Shown here piece after piece: positions 27,545 through 37,026 of a DNA stretch of 64,000 nucleotides; position 1 is the stretch's first letter; every line of letters begins with the position of its first letter. Origin of the DNA: an uncultured Pseudomonadota bacterium (GTDB lineage Bacteria; Pseudomonadota; Gammaproteobacteria; Ga0077536); contig CAIKBL010000038.1 of assembly GCA_903825645.1 (NCBI GenBank), positions 22,837 to 86,836 on the forward strand, in the 5' to 3' direction. A program made the position numbers and the translations under genes. The notes below the pieces were generated by a model. The model was given only the letters and a program-made list of their open reading frames with translations, did not search any database and was not told where the DNA came from.

Positions 27545-28606
27545 ATGGTCATTAACAGAAAACCGTCGGTTACGATCGTGGTTTTAAACTGGAACAATTT
27601 CAGCGACACAGCGGTCTGCCTCGAGTCCCTAGGTGCGGTGACCTATCCTAATTTTAATGTCGTCGTCGTAGACAACGCGTCGACAGATGACTCCACCATT
27701 CGACTGCGCGGACTTTCGTTCTCCTATCCCTTCGTGTTGATAGAGAACGATTCAAATTTAGGTTATGCGGCAGGAAACAACGTTGGTATTCGCTACGCAT
27801 TAGAAATTGGCGCATCAAAAATCCTACTGCTCAATAACGATACGGTCGTTGCGCGTGATTTTTTGGATCGACTTTGCGACTGTGCCGAACGCTTTCCGTC
27901 TGCTGGAATTATAAGTGCTCGCCTCTTTTATCTTGGTGATCCTACCCGCGTTTGGTTTGATGGAGCCCGGTGGAGCGCCGAGCATATCCGACTCGAATGG
28001 CCCGGCCAAGGCATGTTAGAAAGCGAGCTCCCTAACGAAGATCACGAAACAGATTATGCAAGTGGCGCTGCTCTCCTTTTTAGAGCGGAGGTGGCTGAAA
28101 AGATTGGTCTTCTTGATGAGGCCTTTTTTTTAGTTTGGGAGGAAGTGGACTGGTGTTTTCGTGCACGAGCCGTTGGTTGGACTATCGTAGTAGCCACCGG
28201 CGCGAAGGTCTGGCACAAAATCGGCGCATCTTTTGGCGACGAGAGCTCGCCGCTTCGGACCTATTTTAGTGTCCGGAATGAGATGCTTTGGTTCCGAAGA
28301 CATGCGAGTTTGGACGCTCGCAGTAGACTTTTTGTGAAAAATATTAGGCGATTAGTGCCTAAATTCTCACTCGCCAACGGCAACGAATTTTTGGGAAAAC
28401 GATTGCTATGGGCGGTCATCGATGTCGTGAAATCCTTTGCGGGACAAGGTAGCCGATTAGAGTATCTCGCTGTACGTCAAGCAATCTTTGACTACGCTAA
28501 CGGACGCTTAGGCGATTGTCCGGACAAAGTTCGGCTCTGGAGCCAGACGTGGGCCGACGGAAAAAAAACGAGGAGCCGGTGCGAACCCGGCATAAAAAAA
28601 AAATAA
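27545..28606 (+). CDS. GT2-family glycosyltransferase (rhamnosyltransferase-like)
   Basis: A 353-residue GT-A fold enzyme. It has VTIVVLNWNNFSDTAVCLES at the start, VVVDNASTDDST, the donor-site variant LLNNDTVV in place of DxD, and ASGAALLFRAEVAEKIG with EEVDWCFRA, the usual pattern of the WcaA/RfbF rhamnosyltransferase group. It transfers a sugar from a nucleotide donor to a growing glycan on the cytoplasmic side. The gene is bracketed by two same-strand remnants of one insertion sequence, which suggests it was brought in or moved by that element. It ends in a lysine run coded by poly-A. Confidence 0.9.
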   Translation: MVINRKPSVTIVVLNWNNFSDTAVCLESLGAVTYPNFNVVVVDNASTDDSTIRLRGLSFSYPFVLIENDSNLGYAAGNNVGIRYALEIGASKILLLNNDTVVARDFLDRLCDCAERFPSAGIISARLFYLGDPTRVWFDGARWSAEHIRLEWPGQGMLESELPNEDHETDYASGAALLFRAEVAEKIGLLDEAFFLVWEEVDWCFRARAVGWTIVVATGAKVWHKIGASFGDESSPLRTYFSVRNEMLWFRRHASLDARSRLFVKNIRRLVPKFSLANGNEFLGKRLLWAVIDVVKSFAGQGSRLEYLAVRQAIFDYANGRLGDCPDKVRLWSQTWADGKKTRSRCEPGIKKK

Positions 28607-28646
28607 TCAAGGGATCTGCGGGCTCCCGGCTGCGTCTTCGAGTTAG

Positions 28647-28823
28647 TACAACGAAGAGCGATTAGATGCGGCTTTAGCTTACATATCGTCCGTAACCTGG
28701 AACCGTGGAAAGCCGGATGAGATACGTGGAGAGCGTTCATGCCAAATATCTGCGGTCCGTAGGCATCGAAGAACAACCAACCAGCAGCAATCTGCCGAGC
28801 AAGAAAAAAGTCTTTCTTTTTGA
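28647..28823 (+). pseudogene. Transposase C-terminal fragment, IS remnant copy 2
   Basis: Reading from 28647 gives YNEERLDAALAYISSVTWNR, then GKPDEIRGERS and HRRTTNQQ, ending at a TGA at 28821. This matches the C-terminus of copy 1 (RLDAALGYMSPIRWHRGKWD and RRMTNQ). Only the last 58 codons are present and there is no start. The flanking 3' sequence to 28860 also matches copy 1. Confidence 0.8.
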
Positions 28824-28860
28824 CTCAGGCATTTTGTCAGCGCTGACGTGAAGCGCGACA
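28658..28860 (+). repeat. IS 3' end, direct repeat copy 2
   Basis: Similar along its length to 27237-27446 and ending in GACGTGAAGCGCGACA. The copies have diverged at many positions, so the event that made them is old, or they derive from two related elements. Confidence 0.78.
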
Positions 28861-28885
28861 ATGAGTTCACCCTGGAAACCTATTA

Positions 28886-30763
28886 ATGGCTAGAAATTTA
28901 GTGAATACACTTGACTTGTCTTCTCTTTTTTCGACCGAGCACTCGGCAAAAGGCGCGACAAAGGAGCATATCTTAGAGATCGTCAATCAGGATTTTCTCG
29001 GCAAGCTGTTTTATCTAGGGACGGCGCAATGCTTATTCCTCCGAACATGGAAAAAGATTGGCTTAACGCTGCACGGCAGCTTTCGAATCGAAAATTGTCC
29101 GGCGGGAGGTTGGTTGTTACTATCTCTCGAAAAAGATGGGTGCAGTTACTGGTTGCCCGCCCCATTGATGCTGAGGAAATTCGATAAGGACGGCCATATC
29201 ACGGAGGAATCCAATGAGACCTTCAATGACCTCCGGATCGAGGTCGGCCAGATCAATGTTTCCTTACCCGATGTCAACCATGGATGGGACTTGGAATCAG
29301 TAATCTGGAAAATAAGCGAACTAGAACTTATTTCCGATCTTCAGACCCTTACCCGTGAGGAGTCACGCGGGTACTTTTTGCTTGGTTCTCATACCGTCTA
29401 TAAGAAACCGGCAGATATATATTGCCATATGGCCTATGGATTGGTGTACGAGAATAGATTTTCTTGGCCCTATAAATACCGAATTTTTTCTGAAAACGAC
29501 GCACACGCACTTCATCTTATTTTCTCAGGGCTACAACTCTCAACAGGTAAAAAAATCTATTCGCTGTTGAAGAAAAAGCTAGTTCTGTCCGTTTTGTCGC
29601 GACAAGGAACAGATGGCGCATATCGCCACGGTGAGTGGACCGATCTAATGGAATCTCACTTTCGGCTGCACTGCTCAGCGATGCACTTACTAATGGATTC
29701 GCTAAAGGATGCGGATGACCCTGACGTCCGATCCGCTCTTAAGAAAGGAATGTCGTTCATCTCCCGGATGCATGAGAAAATTGATCACGGAGTCTGGTTT
29801 TATCACGATCAACTGGAAACCGACTATACGTTAATGAATAAAAGTCCATTCATGTGGCATCCAAGCGTTGCGCTATCAAAGTCACCTCAGAACATGCTCG
29901 TGCTGAACACTCAATTAGATTCGCTGGTCGCACTCGAAAGGTACGCTAATCTTTCGGGAGAACGACGATTTTCAGTTTTGGTAGCGTGGGGTTACCGGGC
30001 GACACTACATTTACTGTCGCGTCAGCCAAAGAAATGGCTGTATAACGTTCTTTTTTCGGCAATAGCTCTCACGCTTTATCCGACCGATAGCGCAAAAAAA
30101 TTTCGAGTTTTTACACGCATATGGAAAAGGTTGGGTTGGAAATTCTTCATCCCCGTTCTGCCGTACATCAAGACTCGATACCCTCGCCTGACAATGCCGG
30201 GAGGGTACATAGATCGTGATTTAAGTGTCCAGACCTGGGCACCCGATTACTTGGCCGTCAATTTGATGGACCTCGTCCGGGCATCCCGCGGGTCATATGG
30301 AGAACCACTTCAAGTGTACATCGCCCAGATTTTGGACCTTTGCAGGCGGACTGATATTGGCAGAAGGTGGGGAGAGGAAAAAAATCGATGCTACGCTCTG
30401 GGATTTTTTGCAGAAGCATTGATACTGATCGCCGTCAATCAGCCGACTTTGGTCAATGATAAGATGCTAGCGGACGCTCTGCTGCTTTGTCATAAGTACA
30501 AAATCGGGATGCCGCCATCTATTAACAGTGGAAATTCTGAGGCCACGGTTACATTCAAATCAGTACCAAAATCCTCTTGTCGTGACGTGGTCGTCGCCAA
30601 TGTGACCGGCGACTCCAAACGAGCTTCATGCATAGTGGTCAATCTCTCATCCACTCCCGCTGACCTGCATACAGCGCTATTTGACGTACCAACCGGATGG
30701 ACGATCCCTGATCCCATTTTACCCGTTGGCGGGTGGCAGCGACTCCAGAAATGCGTTGATTAA
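28886..30763 (+). CDS. Large protein with probable alpha/alpha-toroid core, function unknown
   Basis: A 625-residue protein with no signal peptide. The N-terminal 170 residues look beta-rich (HGSFRIENCPAGGWLLLSLE). The middle and C-terminal parts have helix pairs with toroid-like features: LSRQGTDGAYRHGEWTDLME, MSFISRMHEKIDHGVWFYHD and LNTQLDSLVALERYANLSGE. This arrangement is seen in heparinase, glucuronyl-epimerase-like and glycosidase-like proteins, but I see no decisive motif. It is more AT-rich than the conserved operon genes. It stands alone after the IS remnants and converges on the next gene. It may act on the same glycan as the toroid protein at 22252-23469. Confidence 0.75.
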   Translation: MARNLVNTLDLSSLFSTEHSAKGATKEHILEIVNQDFLGKLFYLGTAQCLFLRTWKKIGLTLHGSFRIENCPAGGWLLLSLEKDGCSYWLPAPLMLRKFDKDGHITEESNETFNDLRIEVGQINVSLPDVNHGWDLESVIWKISELELISDLQTLTREESRGYFLLGSHTVYKKPADIYCHMAYGLVYENRFSWPYKYRIFSENDAHALHLIFSGLQLSTGKKIYSLLKKKLVLSVLSRQGTDGAYRHGEWTDLMESHFRLHCSAMHLLMDSLKDADDPDVRSALKKGMSFISRMHEKIDHGVWFYHDQLETDYTLMNKSPFMWHPSVALSKSPQNMLVLNTQLDSLVALERYANLSGERRFSVLVAWGYRATLHLLSRQPKKWLYNVLFSAIALTLYPTDSAKKFRVFTRIWKRLGWKFFIPVLPYIKTRYPRLTMPGGYIDRDLSVQTWAPDYLAVNLMDLVRASRGSYGEPLQVYIAQILDLCRRTDIGRRWGEEKNRCYALGFFAEALILIAVNQPTLVNDKMLADALLLCHKYKIGMPPSINSGNSEATVTFKSVPKSSCRDVVVANVTGDSKRASCIVVNLSSTPADLHTALFDVPTGWTIPDPILPVGGWQRLQKCVD

Positions 30764-31024
30764 ACCCGCATCTCTCGTTGGACTATTTTCCTAATAGAAG
30801 TAATTATGGCAACTGGCCTTGCTTATGAAAATAAAATTCTCTGCACATTTCCCAAGACTGACACTCGCATGGGGACCTCCTCTCAGTACTAAATGTACGT
30901 TGGAGAAATGAGAGTCGACTTATTGCATACAAGATTGCAACACTATATTGGTTAATTTTTGATTTCCAAGACCAAACAACTGACCGGAAATTGACGCTTG
31001 CCTTCAATACCAGCCTATCAATTC

Positions 31025-31948
31025 TCACCGTCTATTTTTTATCCAACCAATCACCATTCCCTTGAAGTAAGCCGCAGTCATCTCGAGGCGAAGAGAAAAA
31101 TCTGATCCGCTAAGGAGCCTTTTCATGTAAGCACGAAAGTAAGCTCGAAGAAGTTGCCGGTACAAGTAAATCGGCGGAAGGCGGGAGTTCTGCCCCCGCA
31201 GATGCTCTCCTTCCGTACGCCCTTGCTGGAAGTGCAAGTCGAGGAAATAACTACGGCGAAGCTTTGAGGCCTGGATTCGATGGTGAATGATTGCGGCCGG
31301 GTTCCATAGTACCCGACATCCCTGAGCAACCATCCGTCGGTAAAAGTCGGTATCTTCCCCTCCGACGTTTGAAGTTCCCGTTCGACCTAGTTTTTGATTA
31401 AAATCACCGACAATATCTGGGACGCACCGCTTGATGGCGAAATTCCCCCCGCAAATTCGCGTGCTTTCCTCTGTAAGCCAGCGCAATTCTCCATAGTCCA
31501 GTTTCCCGAGAAAGCCGAGCAACTCATCGAGCAACCAGCGAGGTCTATCCCCCTCCTCAAAAACAACAGATATTTTGCCACCTACCGCGTCCGGATTATG
31601 TTCTAAGAATGATTTTTCGTACTCACATATCCACGCCAGATCGGGTGTCTCATCATCATCCAAAAACAGAACGTAATCCCCACGTGCTTCCCGCACTGCT
31701 CTATTACGTGCATTGGATAACCCAAGCTTATCTTCCTTTATTATTCGAACATTAACATTAGACGGACGCCAAATCTCACTCGTCAAAAGTCTGGCAGTAC
31801 CATCTGTACTCGCGTTATCAATCACCAAAAATTCCCATTTCAATTTTGGCGCATGCAAAGAATTTATTTTTCCTAGTGTCGTCTCTAGTCTGTCCGCATG
31901 ATTGTGTGTGCACAAGGCAACCGTGATGAAAGGCGCTTCATTTTCCAT
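31025..31948 (-). CDS. GT2-family glycosyltransferase
   Basis: A 307-residue GT-A enzyme: ITVALCTHNHADRLETTLGK, FLVIDNASTDGTARLL, and the donor and metal site VLFLDDDETPD. A Cys/Gly-rich stretch ICGGNFAIKRCV and GGEDTDFYRRM complete the typical pattern. It adds a sugar to a lipid-linked or nascent chain. It is AT-rich compared with the XrtA operon and separated from it by a decayed transposase gene and three genes of the same strand, so it is probably an accessory member. Confidence 0.9.
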   Translation of the reverse strand: MENEAPFITVALCTHNHADRLETTLGKINSLHAPKLKWEFLVIDNASTDGTARLLTSEIWRPSNVNVRIIKEDKLGLSNARNRAVREARGDYVLFLDDDETPDLAWICEYEKSFLEHNPDAVGGKISVVFEEGDRPRWLLDELLGFLGKLDYGELRWLTEESTRICGGNFAIKRCVPDIVGDFNQKLGRTGTSNVGGEDTDFYRRMVAQGCRVLWNPAAIIHHRIQASKLRRSYFLDLHFQQGRTEGEHLRGQNSRLPPIYLYRQLLRAYFRAYMKRLLSGSDFSLRLEMTAAYFKGMVIGWIKNRR

Positions 31949-32385
31949 AATGATGGCTGGGACTCCTAGAGAATCGTGTCGAAATCTCTATTGATTAAAA
32001 TTCTTGTCAACGCATTATTTCCAAGATTAAATCTTCGAGCAGCATGTCACTCGGGCAGCTACCCTAGCGACAACATCTTGCTCATCAACAAGCAGGTTCC
32101 GCTACATCCCCATTCGTGCATTCACCCTCATGGACTAGGCTAGCTTTAAAAAAATAAGTGCGCGATTTATGACGCTGCGTTACTTGCTAATTATTGACGT
32201 CGCAAGAACATGTGGGATTTTTTTAAAACGCAGATCTGGCCTCATGCTTCAGTATAGGAATTTCTCCTGCCTGACTCGACAGAACCGACGAAATCTAATT
32301 TTTTTGAGTGTCGCCGGTCTGTCTATTTCGGTGTTTACTGGAGACATTACCTCCCTTCTCTAAGCAATCGGTTCTCGGGTTTATT
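31949..32385. other. AT-rich intergenic region
   Basis: 437 bases between two minus-strand genes. I see no gene; the plus-strand ORF at 32169-32363 has no supporting similarity. Probably contains the promoter of the downstream glycosyltransferase gene. Confidence 0.4.
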
Positions 32386-33171
32386 TTATGGATTTCTAAC
32401 TCGGTCCAAGATTCTATCTAGGCCATACCGAAGCAATTTCCCAAAGCTTCCATCGTTAGTGCCTAGCGCCATTTTTATCTTGAGGCTCGTCGCCGAATCC
32501 GTCCCGAAAACATCCAATCTCCTGATCCTGAAAAGGTCTGTGAATTGGCGGTTGAATCCAGGTTGGACAGAAAACGCGGCTTTGTAACCAGCGGAAACTG
32601 TGGCCTTTAACACCCGCTCATCATATCTGCCGTAGGGATATGCAAGGTATTCAACTTCGCTATCTAAACTATTACTCAGATCAACCCGGGCGCCAGAAAG
32701 CTCGGCTTCGAGCTCGCCATCTGAGAGCGTCGATAAATCCGGATGTGTTCGAGTGTGCGATTGAAAAGTGAATCCTTTTTTCTTGAGATCGCGAATACTA
32801 TTCCAATCCATTAGCGGGTAAGTATTTCCGCTGGGGTTCTCTCCGTGGCACCAATTATCGCGCTGTCCTATTAATTTACTGACGAGAAAAACGGTGGCTG
32901 GCCAACCAAGTTCGCTCAGTATCGGCGCCGCATACTGGTGAACTCCCGAGTACCCGTCGTCGAATGTGAGTAAAAACGAGCGGCTTTCCAACACTAAAAG
33001 ACCTTTCAACCAAGCGAAAAAATCGTCCAGCTCAATAGCGTGCCACCCAGCTTTTTTCAACATCAACATGTGCGACAAAAATTGACTCGGATGTACGCAA
33101 TATTTGCGTTCCCAACTGCTATTCGCCTCTCCCACGCGGTGGTACATTAAGACGGGTATGCGATTTTCCAT
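32386..33171 (-). CDS. Polysaccharide deacetylase (NodB/CE4 family)
   Basis: A 261-residue protein with the CE4 motifs: IPVLMYHRVGE at the start, LTFDDGYSGVH (motif 1, catalytic and metal Asp), FQSHTRTHPDLS (motif 2, two metal His) and YLAYPYGRYDE (motif 3). It removes N- or O-acetyl groups from a polysaccharide using a divalent metal. No signal peptide is seen, so it may act on a cytoplasmic or membrane-facing intermediate. A second deacetylase of another subfamily lies in the XrtA operon (50809-51672). It follows the GT2 gene at 33253-34251 on the same strand. Confidence 0.9.
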   Translation of the reverse strand: MENRIPVLMYHRVGEANSSWERKYCVHPSQFLSHMLMLKKAGWHAIELDDFFAWLKGLLVLESRSFLLTFDDGYSGVHQYAAPILSELGWPATVFLVSKLIGQRDNWCHGENPSGNTYPLMDWNSIRDLKKKGFTFQSHTRTHPDLSTLSDGELEAELSGARVDLSNSLDSEVEYLAYPYGRYDERVLKATVSAGYKAAFSVQPGFNRQFTDLFRIRRLDVFGTDSATSLKIKMALGTNDGSFGKLLRYGLDRILDRVRNP

Positions 33172-33252
33172 TTTTTCTAAATTTTTTTCTTTCAGGGTTT
33201 CTGTAAACCAAGTGACTAGGAGGCGGCTAAATTATCTTCAAGCAATGCTTCC

Positions 33253-34251
33253 TCATGATATTGCGAGCTTTATTTTGTCAGTCAACTCCACCCATTTTTT
33301 TATAATACATTCGGGTAAAATCGCGAGCGGCAGGTATTTTAGGTCTTCAAGACCCCCGATCCTATTTTTCAGGCAGTACCTGAAAAGATGGTGAGCATCT
33401 GTCAGGTTTCGGCGCCACAACGCCTGACGTGCTTCTCTGAGCAGCGAATCGTCGATGAGCGCCTTCAACTCATGGTTTGTTAGGTGCGCTGCGAGCGCGG
33501 GATTATTTTCCACGAAGTTCCGTCTCACATGCCACGCATTAATTACCTGTTTCCACTTGGTCGCTGAAATCTGTCCATTATCATGCCATCGATAAAATGC
33601 GAGGGCTTCGGGTACTCGAATAAAACGTTGCGTCTTCGCATAAAGTTTCAACCAGAGGTCGTAGTCCATCGCCGAAAAATATCTAATCGAAAAACCATTA
33701 ACCGCTTCTAAAATTTCCCGACTCACCAGCGCCGCATGGATCGGCCATGGACACGAGCACAAAAATGCAGCCGTCGTATCCATATCAAAATAATCAGGTG
33801 GAATAAATGGCTTCAGGCCTGGAGCACCATCGCCGAAATTTTGCCAACCGCAGTAGCTGACGTCGGCTCCGCTTTTATCCATTGCAGCAGATAATAGTTC
33901 GAGAGCTCTGGGCGCCCAAAAATCATCAGCATCGAGAAAAGCAATCCGACCGCCCGTCGCTTGGCTAATAGCAAAATTTCGGGCTGGAAAGGGGCCCTGA
34001 CGTGCCTGCTTATGTAAACGAATGCGGGGATAGTGGGAGGCTGTCAGACGCTCGAGTATCTGAAGGCTATCATCTGTCGAACCATCGTCCACCACGATCA
34101 GCTCTACGTCCGGATAGGTCTGATTCATCGCGCAATTGACTGCCTGCTCGACAAAAGGCCCGGCATTCAGACAGGGCATTATGACGCTGATTCGCCGCGG
34201 CGTTATCACCGAACCTTCCTGCCGAAGCGCACTGACGTGAGGCATGGACAT
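33253..34251 (-). CDS. GT2-family glycosyltransferase
   Basis: A 332-residue GT-A enzyme: RISVIMPCLNAGPFVEQAV, LIVVDDGSTDDSLQIL, AFLDADDFWAPRALELL (DxD site) and SAMDYDLWLKLYAK. This pattern fits chain-extending sugar transferases of surface polysaccharides. It starts 11 bases after the stop of the GT4 gene and is probably co-transcribed with it. The C-terminal helical part carries repeated Arg/Lys stretches that may contact the membrane. Confidence 0.91.
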   Translation of the reverse strand: MSMPHVSALRQEGSVITPRRISVIMPCLNAGPFVEQAVNCAMNQTYPDVELIVVDDGSTDDSLQILERLTASHYPRIRLHKQARQGPFPARNFAISQATGGRIAFLDADDFWAPRALELLSAAMDKSGADVSYCGWQNFGDGAPGLKPFIPPDYFDMDTTAAFLCSCPWPIHAALVSREILEAVNGFSIRYFSAMDYDLWLKLYAKTQRFIRVPEALAFYRWHDNGQISATKWKQVINAWHVRRNFVENNPALAAHLTNHELKALIDDSLLREARQALWRRNLTDAHHLFRYCLKNRIGGLEDLKYLPLAILPECIIKKWVELTDKIKLAIS

Positions 34252-34262
34252 TGAACGGGTGA

Positions 34263-35420
34263 CTAATTTGCCTGATGACTGCCGTGGTGGACGGCACGCT
34301 GGTAAGCATATTCATAGATATCTGCCACCTTTTCCCAACTAAAGCTCGACGCAAACTTTCGACATACGTGCGATTCGAAGGAAATTCGTCCGGTCAGAAA
34401 ATCGTCGAGCGCAAGTCTTATCTCATCAATCTCCGGAGATCCAACAAAAAAACCAGATTTTCCTTCGCTTATAGCCTCAACCGCGCCCGCAAGGCGTGCA
34501 GCGAGACTGGGGACTCCGCATGCGGCCGCTTCAAGATAGACTATTCCAAAACCTTCGTGGCTATTAGGCAGAACGGAGGCGGTCAACACGAAGAGATCTG
34601 CCCGAGCGTAGAGTGCTTTCAGCTCAGCGTCGCTTACCCAGCCTCTGAAACAGACACAATCCTGAAGATCTAAAGAAATCGCAAGGGCTTCAAGACCGCT
34701 GCGTAGCGCCCCATCGCCTACTATGGTGTACCGAAATTTGTGTCGCGCCTTAAGCCCGGCGAGAGCTCGTATCACCTGGTCAATATTTTTTCGTGGCTCG
34801 GAAAGTCGACACACCGAAAGGAGACTTGGAATTTGATTTGGATAGCTACGTTCGACACTGAAAAAACCGTGATCTACCCCTACCCACGCAATCTTCATGA
34901 GCGGCGCGCAATATGGGAATAGAGAAAGAAACGTCTCGGCCGTATATCGGCTGTTCGCCACTATTGCCCCGGCTTGAGGCAATGCTTGACGCAGCATCTT
35001 TCGGGTAGCCCGGTGCCAAAGTGGTCGTAGGCGAGTCCATACCCAAGGCCTCAATCGGATAGGGATGGACGCCGGGCGCATCGTCAACGGATACGGCGTC
35101 AGAAAATCATTTCCATGCACAGATACTACTGTCGAGTCGCTTTCCGCTGCCAGCCAGGCGTGCCCGGCTGATAGTGCATGCCAAACGTCTATGGGCTCCC
35201 GTTTAAGTTTTGGCCAGTCGATCGCTTTGCAACTCGCCAGAAATGGTTTTAATTCAACACCGGGTGGCGGGTCTATGTCGGCGGATTTGCGAGGCACATA
35301 AACCGTCACCGAAAGATTCGGTCGGCGCCCCAACGCGGTCGCTAGCTGCCAGGCATAGGTCTCCACCCCGCCGATGTCCGGGGGGAATTCTGAGGTAACC
35401 ATGCCAACACGCAAAGTCAT
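34263..35420 (-). CDS. GT4-family glycosyltransferase
   Basis: A 385-residue GT-B enzyme. The N-terminal domain starts MTLRVGMVTSEFPPDIGGVETYAW; the C-terminal domain has VCRLSEPRKNIDQVIRAL and the donor-binding E-x7-E region HEGFGIVYLEAAACGVPSLA. These enzymes transfer sugars with retention from nucleotide donors. It is the first gene of a two- or three-gene run (GT4, GT2, deacetylase) and lies next to a decayed transposase gene. Confidence 0.92.
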   Translation of the reverse strand: MTLRVGMVTSEFPPDIGGVETYAWQLATALGRRPNLSVTVYVPRKSADIDPPPGVELKPFLASCKAIDWPKLKREPIDVWHALSAGHAWLAAESDSTVVSVHGNDFLTPYPLTMRPASIPIRLRPWVWTRLRPLWHRATRKMLRQALPQAGAIVANSRYTAETFLSLFPYCAPLMKIAWVGVDHGFFSVERSYPNQIPSLLSVCRLSEPRKNIDQVIRALAGLKARHKFRYTIVGDGALRSGLEALAISLDLQDCVCFRGWVSDAELKALYARADLFVLTASVLPNSHEGFGIVYLEAAACGVPSLAARLAGAVEAISEGKSGFFVGSPEIDEIRLALDDFLTGRISFESHVCRKFASSFSWEKVADIYEYAYQRAVHHGSHQAN

Positions 35421-35539
35421 TTTCTATGTTTGCTCGAGTCCTAGCCAACAATAATCGGCTAATGCATGCATTCCTTTAGAACCAAGTTCAACTCCGGCGT
35501 CGCCTTTACAGATCTTGGGCATTTCACGCAGGGGAACCG

Positions 35540-36080
35540 CATTCATGCGGCCACACCAGCAACAAACGGTTCACGGAAAGCGCCGCTGAAGCCAGCCCGG
35601 TTCGATTTTTGCGTACGGTTCGTTTCGGCGTACCCTGCCTCAGAAAATACCGATAAGTTGTCGAGATGGCAAAGTGTTGAGCAATTTCTCCGCCACGTCC
35701 CCTCGACGGCTCCGACTATCGTCTCCGCAGAAGGTCGTGTTCTATTACCCGACGAAGAAACGGCGTTCCACGCGGTACTTTTCTCCACATGACGTGGACT
35801 TTCGATCATCGCGACGCTCCGTAGATCCGCCCAGTCTTCACGATGCGTAAAGCTATCAAGGCGACATAACTTCCGCAGCACGGCGATCCGGCGATCGGTG
35901 AGCCCTCTTGCCGTCAATGACCATTACTTCGCCCCCAACCATCTCGCACAGCGACTGCGTCCACGTCACCAGCCCGGCCTATAACGTTCTCAGCGAGACC
36001 CACGACAGCACTCGCGCAAACGAAAAAAATACCGAGATCCAATCATTCCACCACGCAACTCGCTGTATTTCATCCGCTTT
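35540..36080 (-). pseudogene. Decayed ISAs1-family transposase
   Basis: On the minus strand around 35990-35890 I read AGLVTWTQSLCEMVGGEVMV followed by VIDGKRAHRSPDRR, the first-Asp region of ISAs1-type transposases (usually VIDGKTLRRSxDR). Further on, DWADLRSVAMIESPRHVEKS (near 35830) and SAETIVGAVEG (near 35730) match the later, conserved part. The pieces are in different frames with stops between them, so the gene is dead. The limits are approximate. It separates the XrtA operon from the accessory glycosyltransferase genes. Confidence 0.75.
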
Positions 36081-36453
36081 CGGTACCGCAAATTCCACGG
36101 CGTCCGGCCAGACTGCTGCTAGCGCGGCCTTTTCCCATACAGTCGGCGGCCCAGATGTCCGATGTCGGTTGACACGTGCGTGAATCTTTGATCCCGCACC
36201 ACCCAGATCCAGCCTGCTGCACCATTTATCAAATCCGGTCGGAGACCGGAGGGCATTCCGCGCGGCACCCAACGAAGCCGCTCGCCGGATTTAGTACGGC
36301 TTACCGAACAACCCCGAACGGCTCCCACCTCACTCATCGGACAGTTAGGCACAGGCCGCGCCACGTCGAGCCCCGTACCGGGCAGCTACCCAGTTCGGTC
36401 CAGGGAAATAAGCGGAGGAAATGGCCCTGCAACCCGTCTTCGCTCGAGTCGTC
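36081..36453. other. Stretch between the ISAs1 remnant and the TPR gene
   Basis: No gene with recognisable similarity. It may include more of the decayed insertion element and the end of the long XrtA operon transcript. No hairpin with a T-run was seen. Confidence 0.35.
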
Positions 36454-37026
36454 TTATTTATTGCCTTGCAGCGAATTAAAGCGAGTTCTCAGGTATTTGT
36501 TATCCGGGTGTCGACGCAGACCTTCCTCAAACATTTTTCTGGCGTCCGCTTTATTTCCATTTTTTTCAAAAAAATTTCCCAGTGCAGCGTAAGCCATGCT
36601 GAAATTTGGATCTGTCTTTACTGCCTCATTGTAAGACAGCAGGGCTTCTGCCACCCGACCGCCGAGTTCGAGAGAACGGCCACGCATAACCAACACTTCA
36701 GGCCGCATGGTCGAATTTTTGGATACGCGGTTTAACACATACTGGCAGTTCGATTCCGACGACAGAATGTCGAATTTAAACGCCTCCGTATCCCTCTTTG
36801 TTTCTGCCGAACGCGCCCGGTCATAGAATCTGAGGCAGTCACAATAATGGTGCATATGAGCCCAATCATTCCCCTTGGCATTTAACGGCATCCGAGCGTA
36901 TATCCGCTCCTGACACATTTTTTCTTCTTGTGGAGTCTTGCCAAAGCTTGTCGAGAAGTCTTCCGCTTGAGCAAAGCCTAATATCGCAAACCAAGACAAT
37001 AATATTAAGATTTTCACTTGTTTCAC
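36454..37026 (-). CDS. Small secreted TPR protein, last gene of the XrtA operon
   Basis: A 190-residue protein. It starts at GTG (37026), overlapping the upstream stop as GTGA, and has a signal peptide (about residues 1-22, ending GFAQAED). The first half has several Cys (MCQERIY, HHYCDCLRFYDRAR). The C-terminal half holds two to three tetratricopeptide repeats: ALLSYNEAVKTDPNFSMAYA and ARKMFEEGLRRHPDNKYL. TPR proteins scaffold other proteins; this one may hold envelope parts of the export machinery together. The motif HMHHYC/DC looks like a small-protein family seen in other exosortase loci, but I cannot name it. Confidence 0.85.
   Translation of the reverse strand: MKQVKILILLSWFAILGFAQAEDFSTSFGKTPQEEKMCQERIYARMPLNAKGNDWAHMHHYCDCLRFYDRARSAETKRDTEAFKFDILSSESNCQYVLNRVSKNSTMRPEVLVMRGRSLELGGRVAEALLSYNEAVKTDPNFSMAYAALGNFFEKNGNKADARKMFEEGLRRHPDNKYLRTRFNSLQGNK

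Noticed and set aside
30807-30823. Sigma-54-like sequence TGGCAACTGGCCTTGCT
   Set aside because: The GG and GC are 11 bases apart instead of 10, and there is no plus-strand gene downstream.
32169-32363. Plus-strand ORF of 64 codons in an AT-rich gap
   Set aside because: No recognisable similarity, and both neighbours are on the other strand.
35543-35917. Minus-strand ORF of 124 codons as a gene
   Set aside because: It is one frame of the decayed ISAs1-type transposase, with the matching continuation in other frames.
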